Positions 27,893 to 37,100 of a DNA stretch of 64,000 nt are shown here, piece by piece. Source of the stretch: Nitrosospira sp. Is2 (GTDB lineage Bacteria; Pseudomonadota; Gammaproteobacteria; Burkholderiales; Nitrosomonadaceae); NCBI RefSeq assembly GCF_033095785.1, contig NZ_CP137134.1, positions 2,356,001 to 2,420,000 on the forward strand. The letters run 5' to 3'. Every line of letters begins with the position of its first letter. Within the stretch, counting starts at the first letter, position 1. The translations under genes were made by a program, and so were the position numbers. The notes below the pieces were generated by a model. The model saw only the letters and a list, made by a program, of their open reading frames with translations, was not told the origin of the DNA and did not search any database.

Positions 27893-29244
27893 TGCTGACG
27901 CACTTGAAACTGGAAAACTTCAAGATCTGGCGCAGCACGGGGCCTATTCGCCTGGCGCCCATTACCTTGCTGCTCGGCACCAACTCTTCCGGTAAATCCA
28001 GCCTGATCCAGAGCCTGCTTCTGATCCGACAAACGGTGAAAGGCGACAACCCCAATCTGGATCTCAATCTGGGCAATGCCGATGCCGATGATTCGATAAC
28101 GCTGGGGCAATTTAAGGATTTGCTTTGCCGCCATGGCGCCGCCAGTGAAAGCACGTCCGCGACTCAGGTGGGTATCGAATTTCGCTGGGGTGAGCACGAC
28201 CAGGCAGAAAGCTCGACGCTGTTTTCAGCACGCTACAACAAGGGACCGGCCGGTAGCGCAGAACTGGCTTTTCTGCGTTTGGGGAAAGATGGGCAAGGTT
28301 TTAGCGTGCAGCGTCGCAGGCCTGGCATTTACCGCCTGAGCCTGGCGACGCAGGCCAAGCCTTTGGGCCAAAGTGCGGATTTTCGCCCGGAGCGTTCATT
28401 TGCCTTTTCAGCGGCCACACTGAACAAACTAAAGGCGCAGGCGGAACCAATCAAGTCGATTGGCCCTGCCTTGTTGGATGAACTGGGCCGCATCATTTAT
28501 CTGGGCCCGGTTCGTCGCATGGCGCAACGCGATTATGTGTGGGCTGGTCGCATGCCTGCATACATCGGCGACGATGGTTCCAAAGCGGTGGATGCATTGA
28601 TCGCCAGTGGCCTAGCGCGGCAGTCTGCTCTCAAGCGCAAACAAGTGCTACCTGCCGAAGCGCAACTATTCGAGCAAACGATTCATTGGCTTAAAGAGAT
28701 GAATCTGGCGGATGGCCTGTCCATTCGCGCACTGGGCAGTTCTACACGCTATGAATTGATGATTGAAAACGACGGCCAGGCCAGCAACCTCAAGGATGTC
28801 GGTGTGGGTGTTTCGCAGGTCATCCCCGTCATTGTCGCGGCCTTATTTGCCCAGCCGGGGCATATCGTCATCGTCGAAGAGCCAGAAAGCCATTTGCATC
28901 CGTTGGCGCAGAGCCAATTAGCTGAACTGTTTTCAGAGGTTAGCAGAGAGCGGAGGGTGCAGTTTATTGTTGAAACTCACTCTGAGCATTTGCTAACCCG
29001 TTTGCAACGTCGCGTTGCGGAACAGAAGATTCCGATGAAAGACTTGGCTATGTATTTTGTTGAGCGTAAAGAAAAAAGGGCGGAGCTAAGCCCATTGCAG
29101 TTGGATGAGTACGGGGACATCAGCAATTGGCCACCAAATTTTTTTGGCGATGAAATGGGTGACATTGCCGCTCGCACCATGGCGGCAATGCGGAGAAAGT
29201 TAGAGCTGCGCAGGACCACCAACACAAATGAAGGCGATCAATGA
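27892..29244 (+). CDS. AAA/ABC-type ATPase of the OLD/DUF3696 group
   Basis: A 450-residue ATPase starting at the ATG at 27892 (MLTHLKLENFKIW). Walker A is GTNSSGKS at 29-36; Walker B is VIVEEPESHLHP near 327-337, where two Glu replace the Asp-Glu pair, as is usual in this group. VGVGVSQVIPVI near 305 is the signature-like region. Such ATPases commonly pair with nucleases in phage defence. The gene overlaps the PIN gene by four bases, so ATPase and nuclease probably form one complex. No TOPRIM domain is visible, unlike OLD proteins proper. Confidence 0.85.
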   Translation: MLTHLKLENFKIWRSTGPIRLAPITLLLGTNSSGKSSLIQSLLLIRQTVKGDNPNLDLNLGNADADDSITLGQFKDLLCRHGAASESTSATQVGIEFRWGEHDQAESSTLFSARYNKGPAGSAELAFLRLGKDGQGFSVQRRRPGIYRLSLATQAKPLGQSADFRPERSFAFSAATLNKLKAQAEPIKSIGPALLDELGRIIYLGPVRRMAQRDYVWAGRMPAYIGDDGSKAVDALIASGLARQSALKRKQVLPAEAQLFEQTIHWLKEMNLADGLSIRALGSSTRYELMIENDGQASNLKDVGVGVSQVIPVIVAALFAQPGHIVIVEEPESHLHPLAQSQLAELFSEVSRERRVQFIVETHSEHLLTRLQRRVAEQKIPMKDLAMYFVERKEKRAELSPLQLDEYGDISNWPPNFFGDEMGDIAARTMAAMRRKLELRRTTNTNEGDQ

Positions 29245-29774
29245 GCGCCGTGGTTATTGATACCAATGTCTTATTGGTGGCCAATCGGCAGCATCACGAT
29301 ATTTCGGAAGAATGCATATTGGCCTGTGTGCAGAAACTGTTAGATGCTCAAGGAGGTATTGTCGTAGTTGATAACGAATACCGAATTTTCAATGAATACC
29401 AAAACAAAACTAATCCAAACAACGGGTCTCGCATGGGTGATGCGTTTTTGAAATGGCTATTGCAGAATCAGGCCAACACACAGCGAGTGCATAAAATGTC
29501 TCTTACAGAAACTGCGGCAAACGAATTTGCCGAATTTCCAGACCCGTCATTGCAGGCGAGCTTTGACGCGCCCGATCGCAAGTTCGCGGCGGTGGCACAT
29601 GCCCACCCAGACAAGCCGCCGGTTTGGCAGGCGGCGGACTGCAAGTGGCTGAATTGGTGGCCAGCCTTGCATGGGAAAGGGGTTCGAGTAGATTTTTTGT
29701 GCCCCGACGATGTTTGTAAGTTTTACGGGAATAAGTTCCCAAACATCCCTTTGCCTGCATTGCCGGTCGTTTGA
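29241..29774 (+). CDS. PIN-domain nuclease
   Basis: A 177-residue PIN-fold protein, a family that mainly cleaves RNA. Acidic residues expected in the active site are present: D7 and N9 in VIDTNVLL, E46 near VVDNEY, D112 in APDRKFAAVA, and D133 in AADCKWL. It overlaps the ATPase gene by four bases and ends three bases before the ligase gene. An ATPase-gated PIN nuclease that cuts RNA on phage sensing, followed by a ligase able to rejoin RNA, is an attractive reading, but it is inference. Confidence 0.82.
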   Translation: MSAVVIDTNVLLVANRQHHDISEECILACVQKLLDAQGGIVVVDNEYRIFNEYQNKTNPNNGSRMGDAFLKWLLQNQANTQRVHKMSLTETAANEFAEFPDPSLQASFDAPDRKFAAVAHAHPDKPPVWQAADCKWLNWWPALHGKGVRVDFLCPDDVCKFYGNKFPNIPLPALPVV

Positions 29775-29777
29775 TAC

Positions 29778-30461
29778 ATGAGGGATTTCTTTCGCTTTCC
29801 CAACATCCCGCATTTAACCTGGTTGGGCGCCGGCGTCCCGCGCGATGACAAAGTACTGTCACCGATCGAAGCGGCGGCACTGCTCGTAGGCAACGTGGTT
29901 GTGGAGGAGAAGTTGGACGGCGCCAATTTGGGCCTATCCCTCGCGCCTGACGGCAGCATTCGCGCTCAGAATCGCGGCCAGTATTTCGTCGAGCCTCACG
30001 TCGGCCAGTTTTCGCGCTTGCGCGCTTGGTCCGAACAGCACAGCGCGGCTCTGCTAACTGTCCTCAAACCGGGCTTAATTTTGTTTGGCGAGTGGTGTGC
30101 GGCGCGCCATTCGCTGGACTATCCCGCGCTGCCGGATTGGTTCCTGTTGTTTGATGTGTTTGACCGCAGCGCAGGCCGTTTCTGGAGCACCTCGCGCCGC
30201 AATGTATTGGCACGCGAGGCAGGGTTAGCGACGGTGCCGCAGGTGCTGCAGGGAAAGACCAATGTTTCCTCGCTCAAACAGCTTGTCGCCACCACACACA
30301 GCCGTTACCGCAACGGTGCGCTGGAAGGCGTGGTGATTCGGCGCGAATCGGCCGAGTGGTGCGAAGCCCGCGCCAAGCTGGTCCGGCCCGACTTCACGCA
30401 AGCCATCGACGCGCACTGGCGCAAGCAGAGGATTGAGTGGAATAGGATTCAATATGAATAA
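29778..30461 (+). CDS. RNA ligase-like nucleotidyltransferase (T4 Rnl2 type)
   Basis: A 227-residue ATP-dependent ligase catalytic domain. Motif I KLDGAN gives the AMP-accepting K45; motif III ILFGEWC has E105; motif IIIa is WFLLFDVFD at 121-129; motif IV LEGVVIR has E183; motif V is AKLVR with K200. All key residues are retained, so it should form the enzyme-AMP adduct. There is no OB fold, which points to the RNA ligase 2 group rather than DNA ligase. It sits three bases after the PIN gene. Possible roles are resealing RNA cut by the PIN enzyme or by phage, or nucleotidylating a partner. Confidence 0.88.
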   Translation: MRDFFRFPNIPHLTWLGAGVPRDDKVLSPIEAAALLVGNVVVEEKLDGANLGLSLAPDGSIRAQNRGQYFVEPHVGQFSRLRAWSEQHSAALLTVLKPGLILFGEWCAARHSLDYPALPDWFLLFDVFDRSAGRFWSTSRRNVLAREAGLATVPQVLQGKTNVSSLKQLVATTHSRYRNGALEGVVIRRESAEWCEARAKLVRPDFTQAIDAHWRKQRIEWNRIQYE

Positions 30462-30476
30462 TTCGAGGACGACGCT

Positions 30477-31709
30477 ATGCCCCTATTTACCACGCTAACC
30501 AACGAGCGAATATGTCAGGAAATTGAAGCAGCAAAAAAACATGTAATTCTGGCTGCACCGGGTATCTGCATGCCGGTGGCCAAAGTGCTACAACAGGCCC
30601 ACCTACGGCTCGGGCAAGGCGCGGTGCAGGTGGTACTGGACATATCGGCGCGGGTTGCGCGCCTGGGTTATGGCGAACATGCCGCAGTTGAGATCTTGGA
30701 TCAGGCGGGTGTCATAGTTCGCCAGCATGCAGGCTTGCGCATTGGTGCGCTGATTTGCGATGACGCTGGCTGGAGTTTCGCCACTTCTCCAAGCCTGGTA
30801 GAGACAGACCCCACTGCCGACAGTGAGGCATTCAATGCCATCACTCTGACTTCGGCACAAGTCATTGTGTTGCGTGCAGAGCTTCCGCCTGTGAGCAAGG
30901 GTGAAAAGCTTTCGCGTGGCCTGGAATACCCGGTGGTCGGCAGTGAGCCCGTTGACGAGGTCACTCTGTGCAAGGTCAAGCGTGCGCTTGAAATTGCGCC
31001 ACCGCAGCAATTTGACCTGGCGCGTCAAACGCAAGTGTATGCCGCACTCATTCAATTTGTTGAGCTGACATTTGAGGGGTTCAATATCCAGAGTCGCCGC
31101 ATTCAGTTGCCCAAAACCCTGCCGCTAATCGCCAGTCAAGATAAAGCGCTGAAAGATCGCGTGACCGCATCACTCAAAGTGTTGGATAAAGTCGAAAAAC
31201 CCAAAGCGCTTCAAGAGGTCACCGAGAAGCTAGAAGAGCTGCGTCAAGCTTATTTGGTGCCTGTGGGGCAGGCTGGCCGCGTAATGCTGAAGTCGAAGCG
31301 GCAGAGTTTCGAGAATGAGCTGGCGAAAATCGAAAAGGATTTGGATGACTGTAAGGAAGCCCTGAAGAAGGATTTGCAGGAGGCTTTGAATAAAGTCATC
31401 GACGCGATTGTCCCCGACTTGTCGCGGGCAGTTATGGCAAATCCACCATCGCGTTTTCGCGGCCTGTTTCTTGCCACCGAAGAGTCGGCCGCCGTTTATG
31501 TCAGAGAAGAGCTTGCCAAGTCGTTTCCAACGGCTGAGGAATTGGTATTCGGGATGAAGATCCACAAGTTCTACAAGGATGTGACCTACGAAACGCTCAA
31601 GAACAAGGATTTTGGCGAGCGCGTTATGAAGGAGATTCCGCAATCTGTAATGGATGGCGCGCTGTTGAAGGAAGAAGTGGCAGCAAAAGCTGGGCCGGTA
31701 ATGTCGTGA
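30477..31709 (+). CDS. PLD-fold-like protein with degenerate HKD motif and coiled coil
   Basis: A 410-residue protein. Residues 10-110 follow the phospholipase-D pattern seen in DrmC-type proteins (AAKKHVILAAPGI, then VQVVLDI), but where active PLD proteins have LHxKxxxVDD this one has LRIGALICDD, so His is R88 and Lys is G90, with D95 kept. It is probably not catalytic. Residues about 235-310 form a charged coiled coil. The C-terminal 100 residues are unrecognised. It lies 15 bases after the ligase gene and overlaps the HNH gene. The PLD assignment is my pattern reading and is moderate. Confidence 0.65.
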   Translation: MPLFTTLTNERICQEIEAAKKHVILAAPGICMPVAKVLQQAHLRLGQGAVQVVLDISARVARLGYGEHAAVEILDQAGVIVRQHAGLRIGALICDDAGWSFATSPSLVETDPTADSEAFNAITLTSAQVIVLRAELPPVSKGEKLSRGLEYPVVGSEPVDEVTLCKVKRALEIAPPQQFDLARQTQVYAALIQFVELTFEGFNIQSRRIQLPKTLPLIASQDKALKDRVTASLKVLDKVEKPKALQEVTEKLEELRQAYLVPVGQAGRVMLKSKRQSFENELAKIEKDLDDCKEALKKDLQEALNKVIDAIVPDLSRAVMANPPSRFRGLFLATEESAAVYVREELAKSFPTAEELVFGMKIHKFYKDVTYETLKNKDFGERVMKEIPQSVMDGALLKEEVAAKAGPVMS

Positions 31710-32530
31710 TCGGATTTTGGCAAACCAGCGTGAGTGCCCAGAACCCTCTACAACTCGCCCTCATTGAAAAATGCGGCAACGATAACGGCTTTGAATATGT
31801 GCTGGCATCGGCTGCAGATGGCGTCATCTTGGCTTCGGCGTGCCATTCGAGCCGCGCTTCGGTGAGCATTGAAAACGATGCTTATCAAGTGCATTTTCAG
31901 TCGGCTTCCACAACCTTGCGTGCGGAGCTTGGACGCAGTTTTCCGCACTCAGGCGGTGGGGCTGACAAATTCACAGCGCGGAGCGAGGCGGCGCTGGCGG
32001 CGTTGCTCCGCCGTGCAGCCAGCCTCGCGCGCTCTCTGCCCAGTCAGGCTGCTACCGACTACCAGCAGGCGGTGGCGATGGAACTGTCGACCTTGTCCGC
32101 CGGCAATGCTGGCACCGAAGTGGAGCGCCTGGTGCGCCAGCGCATCGGGCAAAATAAGTTCCGCGACGCGATGCTGGATTACTGGGGTGGTGCTTGCGCC
32201 GTGACCGGTATTGCCATCCCCGAGGTGCTGCGTGCCAGCCACGCCAAACCTTGGGCGGAGTGTGAAGCGGATGCTGAGCGGCTGGATGTATTCAACGGCT
32301 TTCTCCTTAGCGCCAATCTCGATGCATTGTTTGACCGTTTTCTGATCAGCTTTGATGAACAGCGCGTGCTGGTGATTGCGCCTGCATTAGTGGGACTGAA
32401 TTTGCTTCCCCTAGGTATTGCGCCCGGTATGAAACTCCGCTGGGTCAATGCACTGCACCAACCGTACCTTGCACTGCACCGCGCCCGCTTGCAGCAACGA
32501 TTGTCGCCAGTTGCAAGCAATTTGATCTAA
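31706..32530 (+). CDS. HNH endonuclease (HNH_2 type)
   Basis: A 274-residue protein starting with GTG overlapping the previous stop (GTGA). Residues 163-220 are an HNH nuclease: CAVTG, then RASHAKPW (H179), FNGFLLSANLDALFDR (N197, N204) and LISF. This block is common in type II and type IV restriction-like enzymes. The N-terminal half is unrecognised and may recognise DNA or a partner. It is the last intact gene of the operon; a broken GmrSD gene follows after 33 bases. Confidence 0.85.
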   Translation: MIGFWQTSVSAQNPLQLALIEKCGNDNGFEYVLASAADGVILASACHSSRASVSIENDAYQVHFQSASTTLRAELGRSFPHSGGGADKFTARSEAALAALLRRAASLARSLPSQAATDYQQAVAMELSTLSAGNAGTEVERLVRQRIGQNKFRDAMLDYWGGACAVTGIAIPEVLRASHAKPWAECEADAERLDVFNGFLLSANLDALFDRFLISFDEQRVLVIAPALVGLNLLPLGIAPGMKLRWVNALHQPYLALHRARLQQRLSPVASNLI

Positions 32531-32563
32531 ACACCATGATGTGAAGAATGAAGGAATAAGAAC

Positions 32564-34396
32564 ATGGCCCGTATTGAGAACCACGAATATAGCATCGAGG
32601 AAGCCTTCAGGGAGTGCTTCTACATCGTTCCGGACTATCAGCGCGAGTACGTCTGGACGGACAAAGAAGTCCAACAGCTGTTGGAGGACATCAACGAGCA
32701 GATCGATGCAGGTTCGACGAGGGAATACTTTTTTTTGGCACCGTGCTGGTGTCGCCGACGGATCAGAAGAATCACTACGAAGTGATCGATGGTCAGCAGC
32801 GTCTGACCACATTCTTCCTGCTGCTTTGCGCCCTGAAGCATGTGTTTCAGGGTGAACCCCAGCGGCAGACCGTCAGCAGCTTGATTTCGACCAGCTACAC
32901 GGACCGCGACGGCGAGACGAGGGCCAGTTTGAAGCTGGAGCCGCGTTACGAAAACGCGGGCGAAGTCATGGCCAAGCTGGTAGAGCTGGACACCGACCCG
33001 CTGGCCGTGCGTGCGGGCATTCAAGCTGCAGGGATAGCCAGCTTTGGATCACTGGAAAATCTGGTAAATGCTACGGCACGCTTCACCGCTACTTGAAGGA
33101 CAACTACGACGACTCGACCAAGCTGAAGAAGTATTGGGGCTACCTAGCCAACAACGTCGTGTTCATCCAGATCTCGGCGGACGTGAGCAGCGCGCTGAAG
33201 ATCTTTGAGACCATTAACGAGCGTGGCGTCGGCCTCAACCCGATGGACTTGCTGAAGAACCTGCTGTTCACGCAGGTTAAGCAGACACAGTTCACCCAGC
33301 TCAAGGACGAGTGGAAGAAGATTACAAAGCCGCTGGAGAAGGAAAAGGAAAAGCTGCTGCGGTTCCTCCGCTATTTCCTGATGGCCAACTATGTCATCAA
33401 GAACGACCGCGGCGACGCCGTCGTGGGGAAGACGAGATTTACGACTGGTTTGTCGATAAGGACAATGCCCCGCTGTGCGACTACGCGAACAAGCCGTTTG
33501 AGTTCGTGGGAAGGTCATTCGTAGCGTCGAACATTACCTCGCTTTCGGGAATGGCCTTGGCAACGATGGCAAGCCGAACCTCGCCATGGATAGCCTAAAG
33601 GCTGGCTGGTGGCGCGTTCAGCTTGCACTACGTGTTGCTGCTGGCGGCTGCTGCCTTGCCGAAACCGCTGTTCGATCACTTCGTCACCCAGCTTGAGAGC
33701 TTCCTGTTCTATTACATCTTCACCAAAACGCCGACCAAGGATCTGGAACGTAATTTTTCGCTGTGGGCCGACGAGCTGAGGACGATTGCAGCCATCACGG
33801 ACCCGGTGAAGCAACGGGCAGCGCTCAACGCGTTCGTAGCGGATTGATTTGAGGGCAACATGGCAGCGAAATCATCGGAGCTGTCAGATGCACTGAAGCG
33901 CTTCTCGCGGTACACGATGCAGCAATACCGGACACGCTATCTGCTGGCACGGCTGACCCAGCACGTGGACATGGCTTTCAGCGGCATCAAATCACTCGGC
34001 AGCTTGGAGCCATACACCAGCCTCGAAATCGAGCACATTCTGCCGGACACGCCAACCGCAGAGCTGCAGGGAAAATGGGCCACTGAAAAACACCATCGCT
34101 GTCTATGACGACTACAAGAACCGGCTGGGTAATCTGACCCTTTTGGAGAAGCCAATCAATATCGTGGCCGGGAATAACTTCTACACTGGAAGCAGGCCGA
34201 GTACCGAAACAGCAGCAACTATCTCACGCGCAGTTTGGTCGAGCTGAAGAATGTCGGGCAGAACACATCCATCTCCAGGATCAATGAGAAATTGGAGGCG
34301 TTCCCGACGTGGGATGCCACATCGATCGAGAAGCGGCACGGAATGCTTATAGCGTTGGCGCGGGATGTTTTAAAAACGACGCCTGTCGAGGCCTGA
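32564..34396 (+). pseudogene. Broken GmrSD-type restriction gene (DUF262-DUF1524)
   Basis: Fragments in all three frames line up, in order, with a type IV GmrSD-like enzyme of about 600 residues. The DUF262 part is seen as IVPDYQREYVW and VIDGQQRLTT, then FETINERGVGLNPMDLLKN; the DUF1524 nuclease part as LEIEHILPDT and RLGNLTLLE. Frame changes occur near 32735 (in a run of eight T), 33085, 33440, 33510, 33605, 34075 and 34180, and a TGA interrupts at 33845. The last frame ends at 34396. A few could be sequencing errors, but this many indicates a dead gene. Intact homologues cleave modified DNA. Confidence 0.85.
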
Positions 34397-34943
34397 CGAG
34401 GGAGCGCAATCACGATGTCGAATCCAAAGCTACCTGCGCCGATGTGTACGCCACTACCGTGCTCTGGTTGATTCGTCACCGCGGGCTTGACCAATCAATA
34501 ATAGGATTGTTGATCCGTAAATCCCAAAGTTGGAATCGTCCTCCTCGTGGTCCTGATGCATTGTCTGGTACAGGTTGATGAGGGTGGGTATGGAGTCCCC
34601 AAACGTGGTAACTCGATAATGCGTTAGGTATCAAAGCATTTCAATACAGTATCTTGATGATTAAATGTGGAGGACACCCTGGCAATGACCTCGCACCGTC
34701 ACCTGCTTAAATCCTTGACTTCCCCTTTTCGTTGAGGCTGTTTGTGGCAGAATACTCCGATTCCCACCCAGATTCCCACCCAAACTAACGTAACGTCACT
34801 CTTCGGAACTGAGTTAATCCGCTGGAACCCCTGTAAACCGGGCGTTTCAGCAACCTCCATTATCACCTTACGCTTTACTCAGCCAGTAACGCATGGGTGA
34901 TTCCAGGTGGAAGGCGCCAGAACTTGGCAGGTTGAGTTTGAAT
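34397..34943. other. Non-coding stretch at the right edge of the defence island
   Basis: No gene is supported here. A 12-base unit is repeated in tandem at 34759-34782, listed separately. The stretch may be an island boundary, but no tRNA or integrase is recognisable. Confidence 0.4.
34759..34782. repeat. Two tandem copies of a 12-base unit
   Basis: GATTCCCACCCA occurs twice in a row. It may be the end of a lost minus-strand reading frame (repeated W-V-G-I) or part of an integration site. Nothing else supports either reading. Confidence 0.45.
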
Positions 34944-35213
34944 TCATGCTTTAGCGGAGCGAGAGGTAACGGTGGTTATTGTTCGATCGCTAAAAGTATA
35001 ACAGTCCAGCTTTAGCAAGCGAAGCCGCCCCACTTGAACTTGCCAGCACCGTGGACCATCCGAGTCTGTCACTTCAAAAAATTGAATGCCCGCTGCCACC
35101 ATTGGGTCTTTAAAGTCGTTAATAGGGGCACGCCCCCACACCCGTGTAAGAAGTAGCGCGACGACCGCCCAAGCGAGAGCGTCTTCGGTGGGTACGATAT
35201 TCCCGTCACGCAC
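34944..35213 (-). CDS. Possible hypothetical protein, 89 aa
   Basis: A GTG-initiated frame 30 bases downstream of the glycosylase gene on the same strand. The translation (DALAWAVVALLLTRVWG near the start) looks protein-like, but there is no recognised family and no clear ribosome-binding site. It may be a remnant or a real short gene. Confidence 0.35.
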   Translation of the reverse strand: MRDGNIVPTEDALAWAVVALLLTRVWGRAPINDFKDPMVAAGIQFFEVTDSDGPRCWQVQVGRLRLLKLDCYTFSDRTITTVTSRSAKA

Positions 35214-35243
35214 AGACTTGACACTGGGGACTTCTGAGGACTT

Positions 35244-35708
35244 TTAAGGCTCAGGGATAGCCTGGGGACCTTTATTGACCCGCTGCTTCTCCCAATCTCT
35301 GATCCCTCCGGGGACGACGCGAAATAATGGATGCGGCTCCGGGATACGGATATCTTGAAACTGCTGATAAAGGTGCGGAGCCCGTTTCCGCAGTTTTTCG
35401 TTCAGGTGGGACCACTCCAGGAGAAGTTGCCCATCCGTTTCGTCAATTTGTCTCACGCTTCCCATCTTCAAAATTTTTGCTGTATCGAAGTGATAACCTC
35501 GACGTTCGGCTTCCCCGGCAAGGCCAGCTAAAAATACGCCCACTGCCATCAGCGGCTGAGGATGCCGCCGAAACCGGATAAGCTGCGGATGATGCGCGTA
35601 GCCGGTGGTCAATCCCGACAATACTTTTTGCGCCAACAGCGCTTCCCGCCATGCAGCGGTAAGACCTCTGGCATCCAGATAGCGGGGATGAAGTGTCCAC
35701 AGGCGCAT
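35244..35708 (-). CDS. Pyrimidine dimer DNA glycosylase (endonuclease V family)
   Basis: A 154-residue protein of the T4 DenV-like pyrimidine-dimer glycosylase family, which excises the damaged base and nicks the abasic site. I chose the ATG at 35708 because the family starts MRLWTLHPRYLD; the open frame extends 27 codons upstream without homologous content. Conserved blocks are the N-terminal LHPRYLD, LAQKVLSG, GYAHHPQLIRFRRHP and the GYHFDTAKI region. The N-terminal Thr nucleophile of DenV is not obvious. It is divergent from the CapA-type gene. Confidence 0.82.
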   Translation of the reverse strand: MRLWTLHPRYLDARGLTAAWREALLAQKVLSGLTTGYAHHPQLIRFRRHPQPLMAVGVFLAGLAGEAERRGYHFDTAKILKMGSVRQIDETDGQLLLEWSHLNEKLRKRAPHLYQQFQDIRIPEPHPLFRVVPGGIRDWEKQRVNKGPQAIPEP

Positions 35709-35773
35709 GGCTAGCGAATATTTTTCGTCAATCTGGTCTAGGATAAAGCTTACTGTGTAGAACCAGCGGTGCC

Positions 35774-37069
35774 ATGAAGAATTGGGCAAACCCCACGATT
35801 ATCGGCCGTCAGCTGAAACGCCGCAAATTTCTTGTGTCCGCGCTTTCGACCGGATTAACTGCAGCAGTTCGCCCATTGTATGGCCAGACTATTACAACCG
35901 ATAATGCGCTTACGGTAAAGCATAGCGTACAAAACCGTTCGGAAGCGGGTGTGGAACATTCCAGCTTGATTACGCTATTTCTCTGCGGGGATGTCATGAC
36001 CGGGAGGGGAATTGACCAGGTACTGCCACACCCCGGCAATCCTATCCTTTATGAGGGGTATATGAAGACCGCGCGCGGCTATGTTGAGCTTGCCGAAGAA
36101 GCGAACGGTCCGATTCCGAAAGCGGTGAGTTTTTCATATATCTGGGGTGATGCGCTTACCGAACTGGAACGCAGACAGCCGAACTGCCGCATCATCAATT
36201 TGGAAACGGCCGTAACGCGCAGTGATGATGTGCAGGACAAGGCAGTCAATTACAGGATGAATCCCGACAATATTGCGTGCATTACTGCCGCCAGGATCGA
36301 CTGCTGCGGGTTGGCGAACAATCATGTTCTGGATTGGGGCTATTCAGGTCTCGCCGAAACGCTGAGTACCCTGAAACAGGCAGGACTGAAAACCGCAGGA
36401 GCGGGTAACAACATCAGCGAGGCGCAAGAACCGGCAATGCTATCTGTTCCTGGGAGAGGGCGCGTGCTGGTACTCTCTTTTGGTTCTGAGACCAGCGGTA
36501 TTCCCTTTGATTGGGTCGCGGCGGAGAATAGACCCGGAGTGGACCTATTGACTGATTTTTCTCGACGTACAATTCGGGGCATCCGCAACCGCATCGCCGC
36601 GGTCAAGCGATCGTGCGATGTTGTGGTTGGTTCGATACACTGGGGCGGAAACTGGGGATATCACATTCCGCGCGAGCAGCAGGAGTTCGCTCATCGGCTG
36701 ATTGATGAAGCAGGCGTGGATGTCGTTCACGGCCACTCTTCGCATCACGTGAAGGGGATCGAAGTCTATAACAGCAAGCTCATTCTTTACGGCTGTGGCG
36801 ATTTTCTGAACGATTATGAAGGAATCTCAGGCCATGAAACTTATCGGGGTGACCTGACCGTGATGTATTTTGTGCGCGTCGATGCGTCGAAGGGTACGCT
36901 GGTGAGCCTGGAAATGATCCCACTGCAGATGAAGCGCTTCAGGCTCAACCATGCCTCGGCGGACGATGCGCTGTGGCTACAGAAAGTCCTGGACAGGGAA
37001 GGCAAAAGGTTCGGTAACAGAGTGGAAGCATCTGATGATAACGGGCTAATGCTGCAGTGGACGTCATAA
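35774..37069 (+). CDS. CapA-family metallophosphatase-like protein, Tat-exported
   Basis: A 431-residue protein of the CapA/PgsA family (poly-gamma-glutamate capsule biosynthesis; calcineurin-like fold). The N-terminus has a twin-arginine signal (LKRRKFLVSALS, R16-R17), so it is folded before export to the periplasm. Metal-site motifs are FLCGDVMTGR near 68-77, NLETA near 141, LANNHVLDWG near 180, IHWGGNWGYH near 289 and GHSSHHVKG near 320. No capB/capC neighbours are present, so a capsule role is not supported; it may act on cell-envelope phosphoesters. It is convergent with the amidohydrolase gene. Confidence 0.85.
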   Translation: MKNWANPTIIGRQLKRRKFLVSALSTGLTAAVRPLYGQTITTDNALTVKHSVQNRSEAGVEHSSLITLFLCGDVMTGRGIDQVLPHPGNPILYEGYMKTARGYVELAEEANGPIPKAVSFSYIWGDALTELERRQPNCRIINLETAVTRSDDVQDKAVNYRMNPDNIACITAARIDCCGLANNHVLDWGYSGLAETLSTLKQAGLKTAGAGNNISEAQEPAMLSVPGRGRVLVLSFGSETSGIPFDWVAAENRPGVDLLTDFSRRTIRGIRNRIAAVKRSCDVVVGSIHWGGNWGYHIPREQQEFAHRLIDEAGVDVVHGHSSHHVKGIEVYNSKLILYGCGDFLNDYEGISGHETYRGDLTVMYFVRVDASKGTLVSLEMIPLQMKRFRLNHASADDALWLQKVLDREGKRFGNRVEASDDNGLMLQWTS

Positions 37070-37100
37070 AACCGTATCTGCCATGTTGCCTATACGCGAA

